Shown here piece by piece: positions 56,941 to 64,000 of a stretch of DNA of 64,000 nt. The translations under genes were made by a program, and so were the position numbers. A model generated the notes under the pieces. It was not told the DNA's origin. It saw nothing but the letters and a program-made list of their open reading frames with translations, and searched no databases. The stretch lies in assembly GCF_009708175.1 (NCBI RefSeq), contig NZ_WMBB01000015.1, forward strand, positions 62,001 to 126,000, in the 5' to 3' direction. Origin of the DNA: Nocardia aurantiaca (GTDB lineage: Bacteria > Actinomycetota > Actinomycetes > Mycobacteriales > Mycobacteriaceae). The stretch's first letter is position 1. Every line of letters starts with the position of its first letter.

Positions 56941-58107
56941 ATGAGTTCGGAACCCACCTCGGACGACGCGACCGAGCGCGACGCCACCGCCGCGCAACAG
57001 AGCGAACCTGTCGCGCGGCGCAGCGATGCCGCCGCGCGGCCGATCGATTTCGGCAAGCCGGACAGCACACCCACCGAAGTCCTGGCCGCCCGGCACGGCT
57101 CGGCCACCGAGGTGCTGGGCGGTGCGCCCGCCGAATGGTGGGACGATTCCACCGCCCAGCTCGGCGACCAGGCCACCCAGGCCCTGCACCCCGGTGAGGC
57201 GGCCTACGCGCCCGGCGCGACCGCCGGGTCCGGCTACTCCACCGGCTCGACCGCGACGCCGGTGCCCCCCGGCGGCTCGGGCTACACCGGTGACCACACC
57301 GCCAGCTCGATCCCGCGGCCCGGTGGCGCACAGCTGCCGCCGGGTATGCCGCCGCCCCCGGCGAATGTCGGTGGCGGACAGGGAGGCTCGTCGGGCATAC
57401 GGCGAAACCGCAAGAAGACGCTGCTCATCGTGAGCCTGGTGCTGGCGCTGCTGCTCGCGGGCGGTCTGGCCGGCGGCGAGGCCTACGCCCGCAACAAGGT
57501 CGAGAAGTGCATCAGTTCGCAGTTCCAGGCGCAGATGGGCTCCAAGATCGATGTCTCCCTCGGGTGGAAGCCGCTGCTGCTCACCATGTTCGACAACAAG
57601 GTCTCCTCGGTGACCGTGGACAGCGACGACACCAAGTTCGGTCCGGCCCAGGGCATGGTCGTGCACGCCACCTTCAATGACGTCGAAATGAACGACGGCG
57701 GCAAGCAGGCCCGCGTCGGCAGCTCCGACGCCGACGTCACCTGGAGCAACGAGGGCATCACGAAGACCCTGGGCGGCTTGGTATCCGGCACCACCTCGGA
57801 TCCGAACACCGGCACGCTGAGCTTCGCGGTGCTGGGCGGTCTGGCCCAATTGCAGGTCCAGCCAAAGATTGTCGGCGACAAGATCGAGGTCGACACCCTG
57901 CAGGCCTCGCTGCTCGGCTTCGGCCTGCCCACCGATCTGGTCTCGGGCATCGTGAAACTCATGACCGAGAGCCTGCAGGCGTACCCGATGGGCCTGACAC
58001 CCAACAAGGTCGAGGTCACCAAGGACGGCCTGCACGTGACGTTGAAGGGCGGCAACACCGTGCTGCAGGCGGATCAGAGCCAGCAGCAGCAACCGCTCAC
58101 CTGCTAG
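56941..58107 (+). CDS. DUF2993 (LmeA-family) membrane-anchored protein
   Basis: 388 residues. Residues 1-150 are a Pro/Gly/Ser/Thr-rich disordered N-terminus with repeated small charged motifs. Residues 155-180 form a single helix (KKTLLIVSLVLALLLAGGLA). Residues 185-388 are a DUF2993 domain: CISSQFQAQMGSKIDVSLGW, DVEMNDGGKQARVGSSDADV, DLVSGIVKLMTESLQAYPMG and GLHVTLKGGNTVL. LmeA in mycobacteria is needed for mannan length; the function here is unproved. ATG 56941 is natural. Its stop TAG shares the palindrome CTAG with the deoC stop. Confidence 0.88.
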   Translation: MSSEPTSDDATERDATAAQQSEPVARRSDAAARPIDFGKPDSTPTEVLAARHGSATEVLGGAPAEWWDDSTAQLGDQATQALHPGEAAYAPGATAGSGYSTGSTATPVPPGGSGYTGDHTASSIPRPGGAQLPPGMPPPPANVGGGQGGSSGIRRNRKKTLLIVSLVLALLLAGGLAGGEAYARNKVEKCISSQFQAQMGSKIDVSLGWKPLLLTMFDNKVSSVTVDSDDTKFGPAQGMVVHATFNDVEMNDGGKQARVGSSDADVTWSNEGITKTLGGLVSGTTSDPNTGTLSFAVLGGLAQLQVQPKIVGDKIEVDTLQASLLGFGLPTDLVSGIVKLMTESLQAYPMGLTPNKVEVTKDGLHVTLKGGNTVLQADQSQQQQPLTC

Positions 58108-58763
58108 CTCGGAAACCCTTCCAGCACTTCACGAGACCGCGACAGTCCCAGCCGCGTGGCGCCGGCGGTGATCAGCTCCGCCGCCTGCGCCGCGCTGCGG
58201 ATACCGCCGCTGGCCTTCACCCCGAGTCGCCCGCCGACTGTGTCGGCCATCAGCTTCACCGCGTGTGCGCTCGCCCCGCCCGCGGGATGGAATCCCGTGG
58301 AGGTCTTCACGAAATCGGCGCCCGCGCGCTCGGCGGCCCGGCACACCTCGACAATGGCTTCGTCGGTGAGCGCGGCGGATTCGATGATGACCTTCAGCAC
58401 CGCGCGATCCCCGACGGCCTCACGCACCGCGATGATGTCGGCGAGCACGGCGTTGTAATCGCCGGCCCGCGCCGCGCCGACATCGATGACCATGTCCACC
58501 TCGGCCGCGCCCTGCTCCACCGCCAGCCGCGCCTCCGCACCCTTGACCAGCGAATGATGTTTGCCGGATGGGAAACCCGCGACCGTGGCGACCACCAGGC
58601 CCGGCGCGCGCACCGGCAGCATGGACGGTGATACGCAGATCGCGTACACCCCCAACTGGCGCGCCTCGTCCACGAGCGCGGCGACATCGGCGGGGGTGGC
58701 GTCGGGCGACAACAGTGTGTGATCGATCATCTCCGCCACGTCACGACGGGAAATCTGTGCCAT
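58104..58763 (-). CDS. deoC: Deoxyribose-phosphate aldolase
   Basis: 219 residues. Class I aldolase splitting deoxyribose-5-phosphate into glyceraldehyde-3-phosphate and acetaldehyde. Seen: EMIDHTLLSPDATPADVAAL, VDMVIDVGAARAGDYNAV, LKVIIESAALTDEAIVEVCR, DFVKTSTGFHPAGGASAHAV (Schiff-base Lys in KTSTGF) and VKASGGIRSAAQAAELI (second Lys). ATG 58763 follows the conserved MAQISRRDVAE. Convergent with the DUF2993 gene with both stops inside CTAG (overlap 4 bases). Confidence 0.94.
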   Translation of the reverse strand: MAQISRRDVAEMIDHTLLSPDATPADVAALVDEARQLGVYAICVSPSMLPVRAPGLVVATVAGFPSGKHHSLVKGAEARLAVEQGAAEVDMVIDVGAARAGDYNAVLADIIAVREAVGDRAVLKVIIESAALTDEAIVEVCRAAERAGADFVKTSTGFHPAGGASAHAVKLMADTVGGRLGVKASGGIRSAAQAAELITAGATRLGLSRSREVLEGFPS

Positions 58764-58835
58764 GAGCACCGAGTTTGGCACAACCACGGCGAATCTCGTT
58801 GCGGGCCGCCGCCGCAGTCACGCAGACTTGTAAGT

Positions 58836-59387
58836 GTGCTGATCCGTCGTGAACGTATCGGCGATGCCGCCGCCATCGACGCGGTACACCGCAGCGCCTT
58901 CGAACGCTCCGCGACCATCGGCGATCCGGTCGAAGTCGGTCTCGTCCACCACCTCCGCGACGACGGATCCGCCTGGATCCCGACGCTGTCGCTGGTAGCG
59001 GAGTTCCACGATCAGGTCGTCGGGCACGTCTGCCTCACCCGCGCGAGCATCGGCCCGTTCCCGGTCCTGGCGCTGGGCCCGATCGGTGTCCAAGCCGACC
59101 ATCAGCGCAAGGGCATCGGTTCGGCCCTCATGCACGCCGCCCTCGGCGCCGCCGACGCCCTCGACGAGCCGCTGGTCGGCTTGCTCGGCAGCCTCGAGTA
59201 TTACCCCCGCTTCGGGTTCGTCCCCGGCACCCGCCTCGGCATCATCCCCGACCAACCGGAGTGGGCCTCTCAATTCCAGGTCCGGCCGTTGACCGCCTAC
59301 GAACTCGAGATCAAGGGCGAATTCCGCTACGCCGACGCCTTCTACGCTCCGCCGCCTCCCCGAGACTCCAGCGCACAGCTCGGCTGA
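58836..59387 (+). CDS. GNAT-family acetyltransferase
   Basis: 183 residues from GTG 58836. VLIRRERIGDAAAIDAVHRS start, GHVCLTRASIGPFPVLALGP, the acetyl-CoA loop GVQADHQRKGIGSALMHAAL, EYYPRFGFVPGTRLGI and AYELEIKGEF. This is the GNAT type close to YhbS-like N-acetyltransferases. The last residues (PPPPRDSSAQLG) are encoded by repeat copy D, so the C-terminus may have been set by the element. Substrate unknown. Confidence 0.87.
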   Translation: MLIRRERIGDAAAIDAVHRSAFERSATIGDPVEVGLVHHLRDDGSAWIPTLSLVAEFHDQVVGHVCLTRASIGPFPVLALGPIGVQADHQRKGIGSALMHAALGAADALDEPLVGLLGSLEYYPRFGFVPGTRLGIIPDQPEWASQFQVRPLTAYELEIKGEFRYADAFYAPPPPRDSSAQLG

Positions 59388-59470
59388 CGTCGACCGGGCG
59401 CCCGGCCGGATGCACACCGGTCTCCGGGGGTACCCGAGGAGTCACCCCGACCATTACGAGATCAGTCGGC
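59352..59470. repeat. Dispersed 3'-end repeat, copy D (inverted)
   Basis: Inverted relative to A-C: plus strand reads CCGCCTCCCCGAGACTCCAG, AGCGCACAGCTCGGCTGAC, then GGGTACCCGAGGAGTCACCC, CGACCATTACGAGATCAGTC. The left edge lies within the acetyltransferase gene, which ends at 59387. The middle third is diverged from the other copies. Confidence 0.65.
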
Positions 59471-59537
59471 ACCTCGACGGTCGACAGACCGAACCCCTCC
59501 GGCCAGTGGCCCTGACGGTTGCTGGGAGGATGTCAGG

Positions 59538-60419
59538 ATGAGTTCCACCCCGGACGACCGCCGCTTCGTGCTCACCCTGGGCTGCCCGGACCGTCCCGGC
59601 ATCATCGCCCGCATCACCTCCTTCATCGCCGATTTCGGCGGGTCGATCGTGGAGGCGGGCTATCACTCCGACCTGGAGACCGGGTGGTTCTTCACCCGGC
59701 AGGCGATCAAAGCCGCGACGGTTCCGTTCGACCTCGACGAGTTGCGCGACCGCTTCACCGCCGTCGCCGCCGACCTCGGCCCGGAGACCGACTGGCAGGT
59801 GCACGACTCCGGCGAGCGCCGCCGCGCGGTACTGCTCGTCTCCAAGGACGGCCACTGCCTGCACGATCTGCTCGGCCGCGCCACCAGCGGCGAGCTGCCC
59901 GCCACCATCGAGGCCGTCATCGGCAATCACCCGGACCTGTCCGGCATGACCGAGGCGCATGGCGTCAAGTTCCACTACGTGCCCTTCCCCAAGGACCCGG
60001 CCGAGCGCGGCCCGGCCTTCGAGCAGGTGCGCGAGCTGGTCGACGCCCACGACCCGCACGCCGTGGTGCTTGCCCGCTTCATGCAGGTGCTGCCGTCGCA
60101 GCTGTGCGAGCACTGGGCGGGCAAGGCCATCAATATCCACCACAGCTTCCTGCCGTCCTTCGTCGGCGCGCGCCCGTACCACCAGGCCTTCGCCCGTGGC
60201 GTCAAGCTGATCGGCGCGACCTGCCACTACGTCACCGCCGAACTCGACGCGGGCCCGATCATCGAGCAGGACGTCACCCGTATCGACCACTCCGACACCG
60301 TGCGCGACATGGTCCGCCAGGGCCGCGATATCGAGCGCGTGGTGCTGGCACGCGGTCTGCGCTGGCACCTCGAGGGCCGGGTGCTGGTGCACGGCCGCCG
60401 CACCGTCGTCTTCGAGTAG
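59538..60419 (+). CDS. purU: Formyltetrahydrofolate deformylase PurU
   Basis: 293 residues. N-terminal ACT domain (LTLGCPDRPGIIARITSFIA) and C-terminal formyltransferase domain (VLARFMQVLPSQLCEHW, INIHHSFLPSFVGARPYHQA, LIGATCHYVTAELDAGPIIE with the catalytic Asn/His/Asp set). Releases formate from 10-formyl-THF and balances one-carbon pools. ATG 59538 has GGAGG nine bases upstream. Followed by a terminator. Single gene, downstream of the repeat copy D. Confidence 0.95.
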   Translation: MSSTPDDRRFVLTLGCPDRPGIIARITSFIADFGGSIVEAGYHSDLETGWFFTRQAIKAATVPFDLDELRDRFTAVAADLGPETDWQVHDSGERRRAVLLVSKDGHCLHDLLGRATSGELPATIEAVIGNHPDLSGMTEAHGVKFHYVPFPKDPAERGPAFEQVRELVDAHDPHAVVLARFMQVLPSQLCEHWAGKAINIHHSFLPSFVGARPYHQAFARGVKLIGATCHYVTAELDAGPIIEQDVTRIDHSDTVRDMVRQGRDIERVVLARGLRWHLEGRVLVHGRRTVVFE

Positions 60420-60434
60420 GACCCGAAAAGCCAA

Positions 60435-60464
60435 CGCCCGCCTCTGTTTTCACAGGGGCGGGCG
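60435..60464. terminator. Terminator after purU
   Basis: A 12-base stem (60435-60446 with 60453-60464, one wobble pair) and a six-base loop, 16 bases after the purU stop. It is bidirectional with the convergent hydrolase gene at 60483. Confidence 0.8.
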
Positions 60465-60482
60465 CTTCATGGTCCAGTCGGG

Positions 60483-61481
60483 TCAACCCGCGACGGCCAC
60501 CGGGCCGCGGCGCGCGGTCCGGATGACCCGGTGCAGCTCCGCATTGAATGCGTGCTCGGCTTCGATATTCACCAGATGGCCGGTCGGCAGGACGTGGTAG
60601 CGCTCCAGATTGCCCGCCGCGGCGAGGGCATCGGCGATCTCGCGCGAATGCACCTCGGGCAGCAGCTTGTCGTACGAGCCCGCGAGGACAGTGGTCGGCA
60701 CGGTCAGATTCGCCGCGGCGCCCTGCAGATCGAGCTTGACCAGCCCCCGGGCCACGGCCGCCCGGACCGAAGGACGGCAGGAGCGGACGATCGAGACACC
60801 GAAGTCGACCTGGTCATAGGTGGCCGCCGGGTTGGTCAGCCGGTTCTTGGCGATGAGATTGACCGCCGCGCCGCCGGGCAGCGGGACCGGAGTGCCGAAC
60901 AGCGCCACGGCCAGCCAGTCCGGACCCGGGATGACAGCGTTGAGCAGCGGAATCACGGTGGAGCGCGTCGGGATCTGGCGCGCGGCCGTAGTGGCCAGCA
61001 GAACCGAGGAGGCCCGCTGCTGCACCTGGTCCGGGTACTTCTGCGCCCAGGCCTGAATGGTGATGCCGCCCATGCTGTGTCCGACCAGCACGGCCCGCTG
61101 GCCCGGCCGCAGCACCGCGTCGAGGAGGTCGGAGAAGTCGTCGGCCAGCTGGTCGGCGCCGAAGGTCCGCGTACCGCTCTCACTCTCGCCGTGGCCACGC
61201 TGATCGAACGCGATCACCCGGTACTCGCCGGCGAAGGCGTTGATCTGCGGATTCCAGTACTCGATGGCACAGGACCAACCGTGGGTCAGCACAAGGACCT
61301 CGCCGTCGGCGGGGCCGTAGGCGTGCACGCGCAGTTTCGCGCCGTCACGCGTGGTTACGGGGATGACCTCAGCGGGAAGCGGTGTGTTGAAAGAAGCCGT
61401 CTTGTAGCGGCGGGACCGCAGTCCGGGGCGAAAGGAGGTAGTCAGCGCATCGACGCTCGCCTCCGGCATTTTCACCAGCAT
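60483..61481 (-). CDS. Alpha/beta hydrolase (first of a paralogous pair)
   Basis: 332 residues from ATG 61481, with GGAG upstream. VHAYGPADGEVLVLTHGWSC, VIAFDQRGHGESESGTRTFG, the nucleophile in VLVGHSMGGITIQAW, and the tail VLPTGHLVNIEAEHAFNAEL with the His. The Asp is in VPTTVLAGSYDKLLPEVHS. About 50% similar by eye to the protein at 61629-62651. No signal peptide. A palindrome GCTTGC-AACT-GCAAGC lies 46 bases upstream. Lipase- or esterase-like; substrate unknown. Confidence 0.86.
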   Translation of the reverse strand: MLVKMPEASVDALTTSFRPGLRSRRYKTASFNTPLPAEVIPVTTRDGAKLRVHAYGPADGEVLVLTHGWSCAIEYWNPQINAFAGEYRVIAFDQRGHGESESGTRTFGADQLADDFSDLLDAVLRPGQRAVLVGHSMGGITIQAWAQKYPDQVQQRASSVLLATTAARQIPTRSTVIPLLNAVIPGPDWLAVALFGTPVPLPGGAAVNLIAKNRLTNPAATYDQVDFGVSIVRSCRPSVRAAVARGLVKLDLQGAAANLTVPTTVLAGSYDKLLPEVHSREIADALAAAGNLERYHVLPTGHLVNIEAEHAFNAELHRVIRTARRGPVAVAG

Positions 61482-61527
61482 GAGCACTCCTTTGTGTTCC
61501 ACACCACGGTAGCGCGCTGAACCAGGT

Positions 61528-61543
61528 GCTTGCAACTGCAAGC
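61528..61543. promoter_or_regulatory. 16-base palindrome upstream of the first hydrolase
   Basis: GCTTGCAACTGCAAGC has six-base perfect arms (seven with the A/T pair) and lies 46 bases before the start. The related GCTTGCTAGTGCAAGC is in the same place before the paralogue at 61629-62651. Shared operator of an unknown regulator. Confidence 0.65.
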
Positions 61544-61628
61544 GGAGACATATCTTCTTGCTTCACAACAATGTTCGCGGCGATAGCCGTCCCAAATAAG
61601 GCCCCCCAGGGGTGGTCGAATCCACCCC

Positions 61629-62651
61629 TCAGGCGCCCACCGCCCGCGCGGGAATTCCGAACGCGGAGTTGGCGACGCGGGCGAGTTCCGCATTGAACTC
61701 CTGGTACGCCTCCACATTCCCCAGGTGACCGGTCGGCAGGATCCGGTATCCATCCAGGCTGCCGGCTGCGGAGAGCATCTCGACGATCCGCTCCGAGTGC
61801 GCCGGCGGGGTCATATCGTCGGCCGATCCGGCGATGACGGTGGTCGGCACGGTCAGATTCGCGGCCCCGCGACCGACATCCAAATAGGACAACAGGGTTC
61901 CGAACCGGCCGCGCACCCGCGACCGACATGAGCGCACGATGTTCAGGCCGAAAGCGGCGATGTCGCCGACCGAGGCCAGGCTCATGACCTGTCGGCGGAA
62001 CACCCAGGTCACGAGCGGGATCGGCGGGAAGAGAGTCCGAGCGCTCAGCCCGAGCAGGCCGATCATGAAGGGCAGCTTGGCAATACCCCGATTGAAGAAC
62101 GGGACCACGGTGGTCTCGGCGATCAGATCGCCGACCGCGGTATTGGCGAGCAGCACCGCCAGCAGCTGCCGCTGCACCCGCTGCGGATACCGGCCCGCCC
62201 AGGCCTGAATCGTCATGCCGCCCAGACTGTGTCCCACCAGCACCGCGCGCTGGCCCGGCCGCAGCACGGCGTCCAGGACATCGGCGAGATCATCGGCGAG
62301 CTGATCGACGGTGAGCGCGGCGGTGCCCTCGTCGCTCTCCCCGTGGCCGCGCACGTCGTAGGCGATGACGCGGTACTCGTCGGCGAAGGCGTTGATCTGA
62401 GGGTTCCAGTATTCGAGGCAGCAGGTCCAGCCGTGCACCAGCACGATGACATCACCGTCGGCGGGTCCGTAGGCGTGCGCCCGGAGCCGGGCGCCGTCGG
62501 AGGCGGTGACCGGGACGACCTCACAGGGACCGGTCGGCGGATTCAGGTCCGCGTTGTCGTAGGTCCGGGTGCGCAGGTCCGCCCGGTGCTCGCGCACCAG
62601 GTCACGAACCTTCCGGCCGAGGTCCGCTGGGTGAGGCAGCATTGCCGGCAT
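61629..62651 (-). CDS. Alpha/beta hydrolase (second of a paralogous pair)
   Basis: 340 residues from ATG 62651, with AAAGGAG upstream. RAHAYGPADGDVIVLVHGWT, VIAYDVRGHGESDEGTAALT, nucleophile in VLVGHSLGGMTIQAW, Asp in VPTTVIAGSADDMTPPAHS and His in ILPTGHLGNVEAYQEFNAEL. Same domain order as the neighbour 147 bases downstream, so a tandem duplication. A 20-residue N-terminal lead (DLGRKVRDLVREHRADLRTR) is different. Upstream it has the 16-base palindrome and a second inverted repeat. Confidence 0.86.
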   Translation of the reverse strand: MPAMLPHPADLGRKVRDLVREHRADLRTRTYDNADLNPPTGPCEVVPVTASDGARLRAHAYGPADGDVIVLVHGWTCCLEYWNPQINAFADEYRVIAYDVRGHGESDEGTAALTVDQLADDLADVLDAVLRPGQRAVLVGHSLGGMTIQAWAGRYPQRVQRQLLAVLLANTAVGDLIAETTVVPFFNRGIAKLPFMIGLLGLSARTLFPPIPLVTWVFRRQVMSLASVGDIAAFGLNIVRSCRSRVRGRFGTLLSYLDVGRGAANLTVPTTVIAGSADDMTPPAHSERIVEMLSAAGSLDGYRILPTGHLGNVEAYQEFNAELARVANSAFGIPARAVGA

Positions 62652-62666
62652 AGGACGCTCCTTTGT

Positions 62667-62687
62667 GTTACTGACCGATACAGTAAC
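62667..62687. promoter_or_regulatory. Inverted repeat upstream of the second hydrolase
   Basis: GTTACTG-ACCGATA-CAGTAAC, perfect seven-base arms with a seven-base spacer, 16 bases upstream of the start codon. It lies close to the ribosome site. There is no equivalent before the other hydrolase, so it is probably a different operator or a leader hairpin. Confidence 0.45.
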
Positions 62688-62700
62688 CTGAGCCGCCTCC

Positions 62701-62716
62701 GCTTGCTAGTGCAAGC
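62701..62716. promoter_or_regulatory. 16-base palindrome upstream of the second hydrolase
   Basis: GCTTGCTAGTGCAAGC, same arms and same 16-base length as the site at 61528-61543, 49 bases before the start codon. Distances to the two genes differ by only three bases. Confidence 0.65.
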
Positions 62717-62779
62717 ATCCGAAAGTTCCCGTGTCGGAACTCACTTCACCCCCGACGAGCGCGGAGGTGTGAGAAAAAT

Positions 62780-62810
62780 GGCCGCCATCCGGATCATCCG
62801 GATGGCGGCC
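62780..62810 (-). terminator. Terminator after the DUF2516 gene
   Basis: A 14-base perfect stem (62780-62793 with 62797-62810) with a three-base loop. On the minus strand it is followed by ATTTTTC. About 20 bases after the stop. Confidence 0.9.
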
Positions 62811-62828
62811 GAGTGTCTCGGAGCCTGG

Positions 62829-63113
62829 CTACCAGCGCGGCCCGCGCTGGATCTCATCCACCTTCGGCCTGACATCGGCGAGGTAGACGCCGGTCGCCAC
62901 GATCGCCGCGATGCCCAGAATCCCCACCGGGGTCCGCGCCAGCAGCAGTGCGCCCAGAGAAGCCAGCAGAATCGCGATCCATACCGGCTTGGTCAGCTTG
63001 TCCACGGCCGTGAAGGCATCCGGACGCTGACGAATCGCATGCACGAGAGCGAACACCGTCATGCCGAGCGCGCACAGCTGCAACACCCACAGAATCAGCC
63101 CGGGAATTCCCAT
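62829..63113 (-). CDS. DUF2516 small membrane protein (Rv0476-like)
   Basis: 94 residues from ATG 63113; ATG 63128 and 63125 are alternatives. Helices near 5-25 (LILWVLQLCALGMTVFALVH) and 47-78 (VWIAILLASLGALLLA and VGILGIAAIVATGVYLADVR), with conserved IRQRPDAFTAVDKLTKPVW between. Ends RPKVDEIQRGPRW. Conserved next to hbhA in mycobacteria. A membrane protein of unknown function. Confidence 0.85.
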   Translation of the reverse strand: MGIPGLILWVLQLCALGMTVFALVHAIRQRPDAFTAVDKLTKPVWIAILLASLGALLLARTPVGILGIAAIVATGVYLADVRPKVDEIQRGPRW

Positions 63114-63343
63114 CACCCCACCCATCATACGGGCGAAGCCCTGTCCACCAGGGCTCCTGACCGCGACGCGAGTCCCGAACACCACGCGCACGGGGGGCAG
63201 CCCGCCTGTCCCGCCCAGGGGCACCGCTCGGCCACCGCGCGTCCGGGCACTGACCTCTGCACGAAGGCGCGCACGCCGGGAACACCACGGCCGGCCCGAC
63301 CCCGCGGCCTTTCGAAATGCGACCTGGCTCCCCCCGAATGCGG

Positions 63344-63375
63344 TCGCCCTCGCACACGTGCGCGTGCGAGGGCGA
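63344..63375. terminator. Hairpin downstream of hbhA
   Basis: A 12-base perfect stem (63344-63355 with 63364-63375) and an eight-base loop. TTTTT follows on the plus-strand side (63381-63385), but the gene read towards it is on the minus strand, where no T-tract follows. It is the GC-hairpin type, and its direction is uncertain. Confidence 0.6.
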
Positions 63376-63400
63376 CAGGCTTTTTCGTAAGTGCGGAGTC

Positions 63401-64000
63401 TTACTTCTTGGTCGGGGCGGCCTTCTTGGCGGGCGCCTTCTTGGCCGGAGCCTTCTTGGCGGCGGCCTTCTGGGCCGGCGCGTCCTCGACCGGAGCGGTC
63501 TCGGTGGTGACGTCGACAACCTCGGCGTCGACGGCCTCCTCGGCCTCGGGCTCCACCTCGGCCTCGACCTTGCCCGAGCGGCCGATGTACGGGCCGACCT
63601 GGTCGGTCACCTTGCCGATGATGTCCTGGGTCTGCGACAGCAAGTCGTTGTAGCGGGTCTCGACCTGCTCGAAGCGCTCCTCGAAAGCCGGGTTGCTGCG
63701 CAGCTTCTCGACGGTCTCCTCGCCGCGGGCGGCCAGGTCGGCGTACAGGTCCAGCAGCTGGTGGTAGTACTGGTCGACCAGCTTGCGCAGCTCCTCCGAG
63801 GTGGCCTTCTCGCGCAGCTCGGCGAGGTCCTCGGGCAGCTCGGACGGCAGCGCCTGCACGCGCTGGCGCAGGGTCTCGGCCTGCTCCTGCAGGTCGGCCG
63901 GGATGTTGGCGAAACGCTCGCGAGCCTCGTCGATGCGCCCCTGGACGTCGGCGGAGGTGGCGCGCTCACGGATCTGCGCGACGGCGTCGAGCACGGCGGC
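63401..64000 (-). CDS. hbhA: Heparin-binding hemagglutinin HbhA-like protein (partial, N-terminus outside window)
   Basis: The last 200 residues: coiled-coil heptads (VAQIRERATSADVQGRIDEA, LPSELPEDLAELREKATSEE, LRKLVDQYYHQLLDLYADLA) and then an acidic linker (EAEVEPEAEEAVDAEVVDV), then PAQKAAAKKAPAKKAPAKKA ending APTKK. The Lys/Ala/Pro tail binds sulfated glycans in mycobacterial HbhA; in other actinobacteria it may organise the envelope. The frame is open through 64000 with no start of the mycobacterial type visible, so the 5' end is missing. GTG 63994 is an unlikely start. Confidence 0.85.
   Translation of the reverse strand, partial: AAVLDAVAQIRERATSADVQGRIDEARERFANIPADLQEQAETLRQRVQALPSELPEDLAELREKATSEELRKLVDQYYHQLLDLYADLAARGEETVEKLRSNPAFEERFEQVETRYNDLLSQTQDIIGKVTDQVGPYIGRSGKVEAEVEPEAEEAVDAEVVDVTTETAPVEDAPAQKAAAKKAPAKKAPAKKAAPTKK

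Noticed and set aside
1..64000. Insertion sequences, prophage, integrase, tRNA or rRNA genes
   Set aside because: No transposase, integrase or phage proteins, and no recognisable tRNA or rRNA sequence. The HTH protein at 22670 is a conserved chromosomal gene despite the name excisionase.

Overview
The window is high-GC actinobacterial DNA, almost certainly from Nocardia or a close mycolic-acid-forming relative. The evidence is GTG starts, dense 1-4 base stop/start overlaps, mycothiol (mshA), SenX3-RegX3, a lipoprotein L,D-transpeptidase, HbhA, and a gene order that follows, in reverse, much of what I recall of the Mycobacterium tuberculosis Rv0475-Rv0529 region. Comparisons to M. tuberculosis are from memory of that genome, not from a search. 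No rRNA, tRNA, CRISPR array or transposase was seen.

Layout. 1-860: the end of an unknown gene, a broken TetR-type regulator and a DoxX gene with an in-frame amber stop. 869-2095: kshA under a KstR-type operator. 2201-8695: hemL, a histidine phosphatase, a TlpA-type thioredoxin, ccdA, resB and ccsB as one coupled minus-strand operon (heme and cytochrome c maturation). 8932-13208: small membrane and secreted proteins around hemB, including a 39-residue membrane peptide. 13389-18387: rex-hemA-hemC-hemD behind a Rex operator. 18532-29167: glutaredoxin, SerB-like phosphatase, acyltransferase, epimerase-like protein, a tiny Lys/Arg-rich protein, an excisionase-type HTH protein, proC, a thioesterase, a TIM-barrel protein, a disordered membrane protein and a Ppx/GppA phosphatase. 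30249-33469: five tandem paralogues encoding secreted single-domain beta-sandwich proteins with Thr-Pro or Gly/Ser linkers. 34275-36211: regX3-senX3. 36377-39736: HxlR regulator, NADP-binding protein and a secreted CocE-type hydrolase. 39993-43924: gpmA, ROK kinase, YbjN protein, mshA. 44030-45699: hydrolase and SDR. 45844-50117: a four-gene operon with two OleA-like thiolases, a family 2 glycosyltransferase and an AMP-forming ligase. 50260-64000: L,D-transpeptidase, murB, two DUF2505 genes, a methyltransferase-like gene, two unknowns, a DUF2993 protein, deoC, an acetyltransferase, purU, two paralogous alpha/beta hydrolases with a shared palindromic operator, a DUF2516 protein and the 3' part of hbhA.

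How parts fit. The heme genes are split between the Rex-controlled hemACD block, hemB and hemL; hemL heads the operon that builds c-type cytochromes, so heme supply and heme attachment are linked with redox sensing. Wall and redox genes (murB, L,D-transpeptidase, mshA, senX3-regX3, hbhA) form the conserved backbone. The accessory insertions are the Ig-like secreted cluster, the OleA/ligase operon and the hydrolase pair. A roughly 115-base repeat occurs four times, each time just downstream of, and co-oriented with, a gene; I do not recognise it as a named element.
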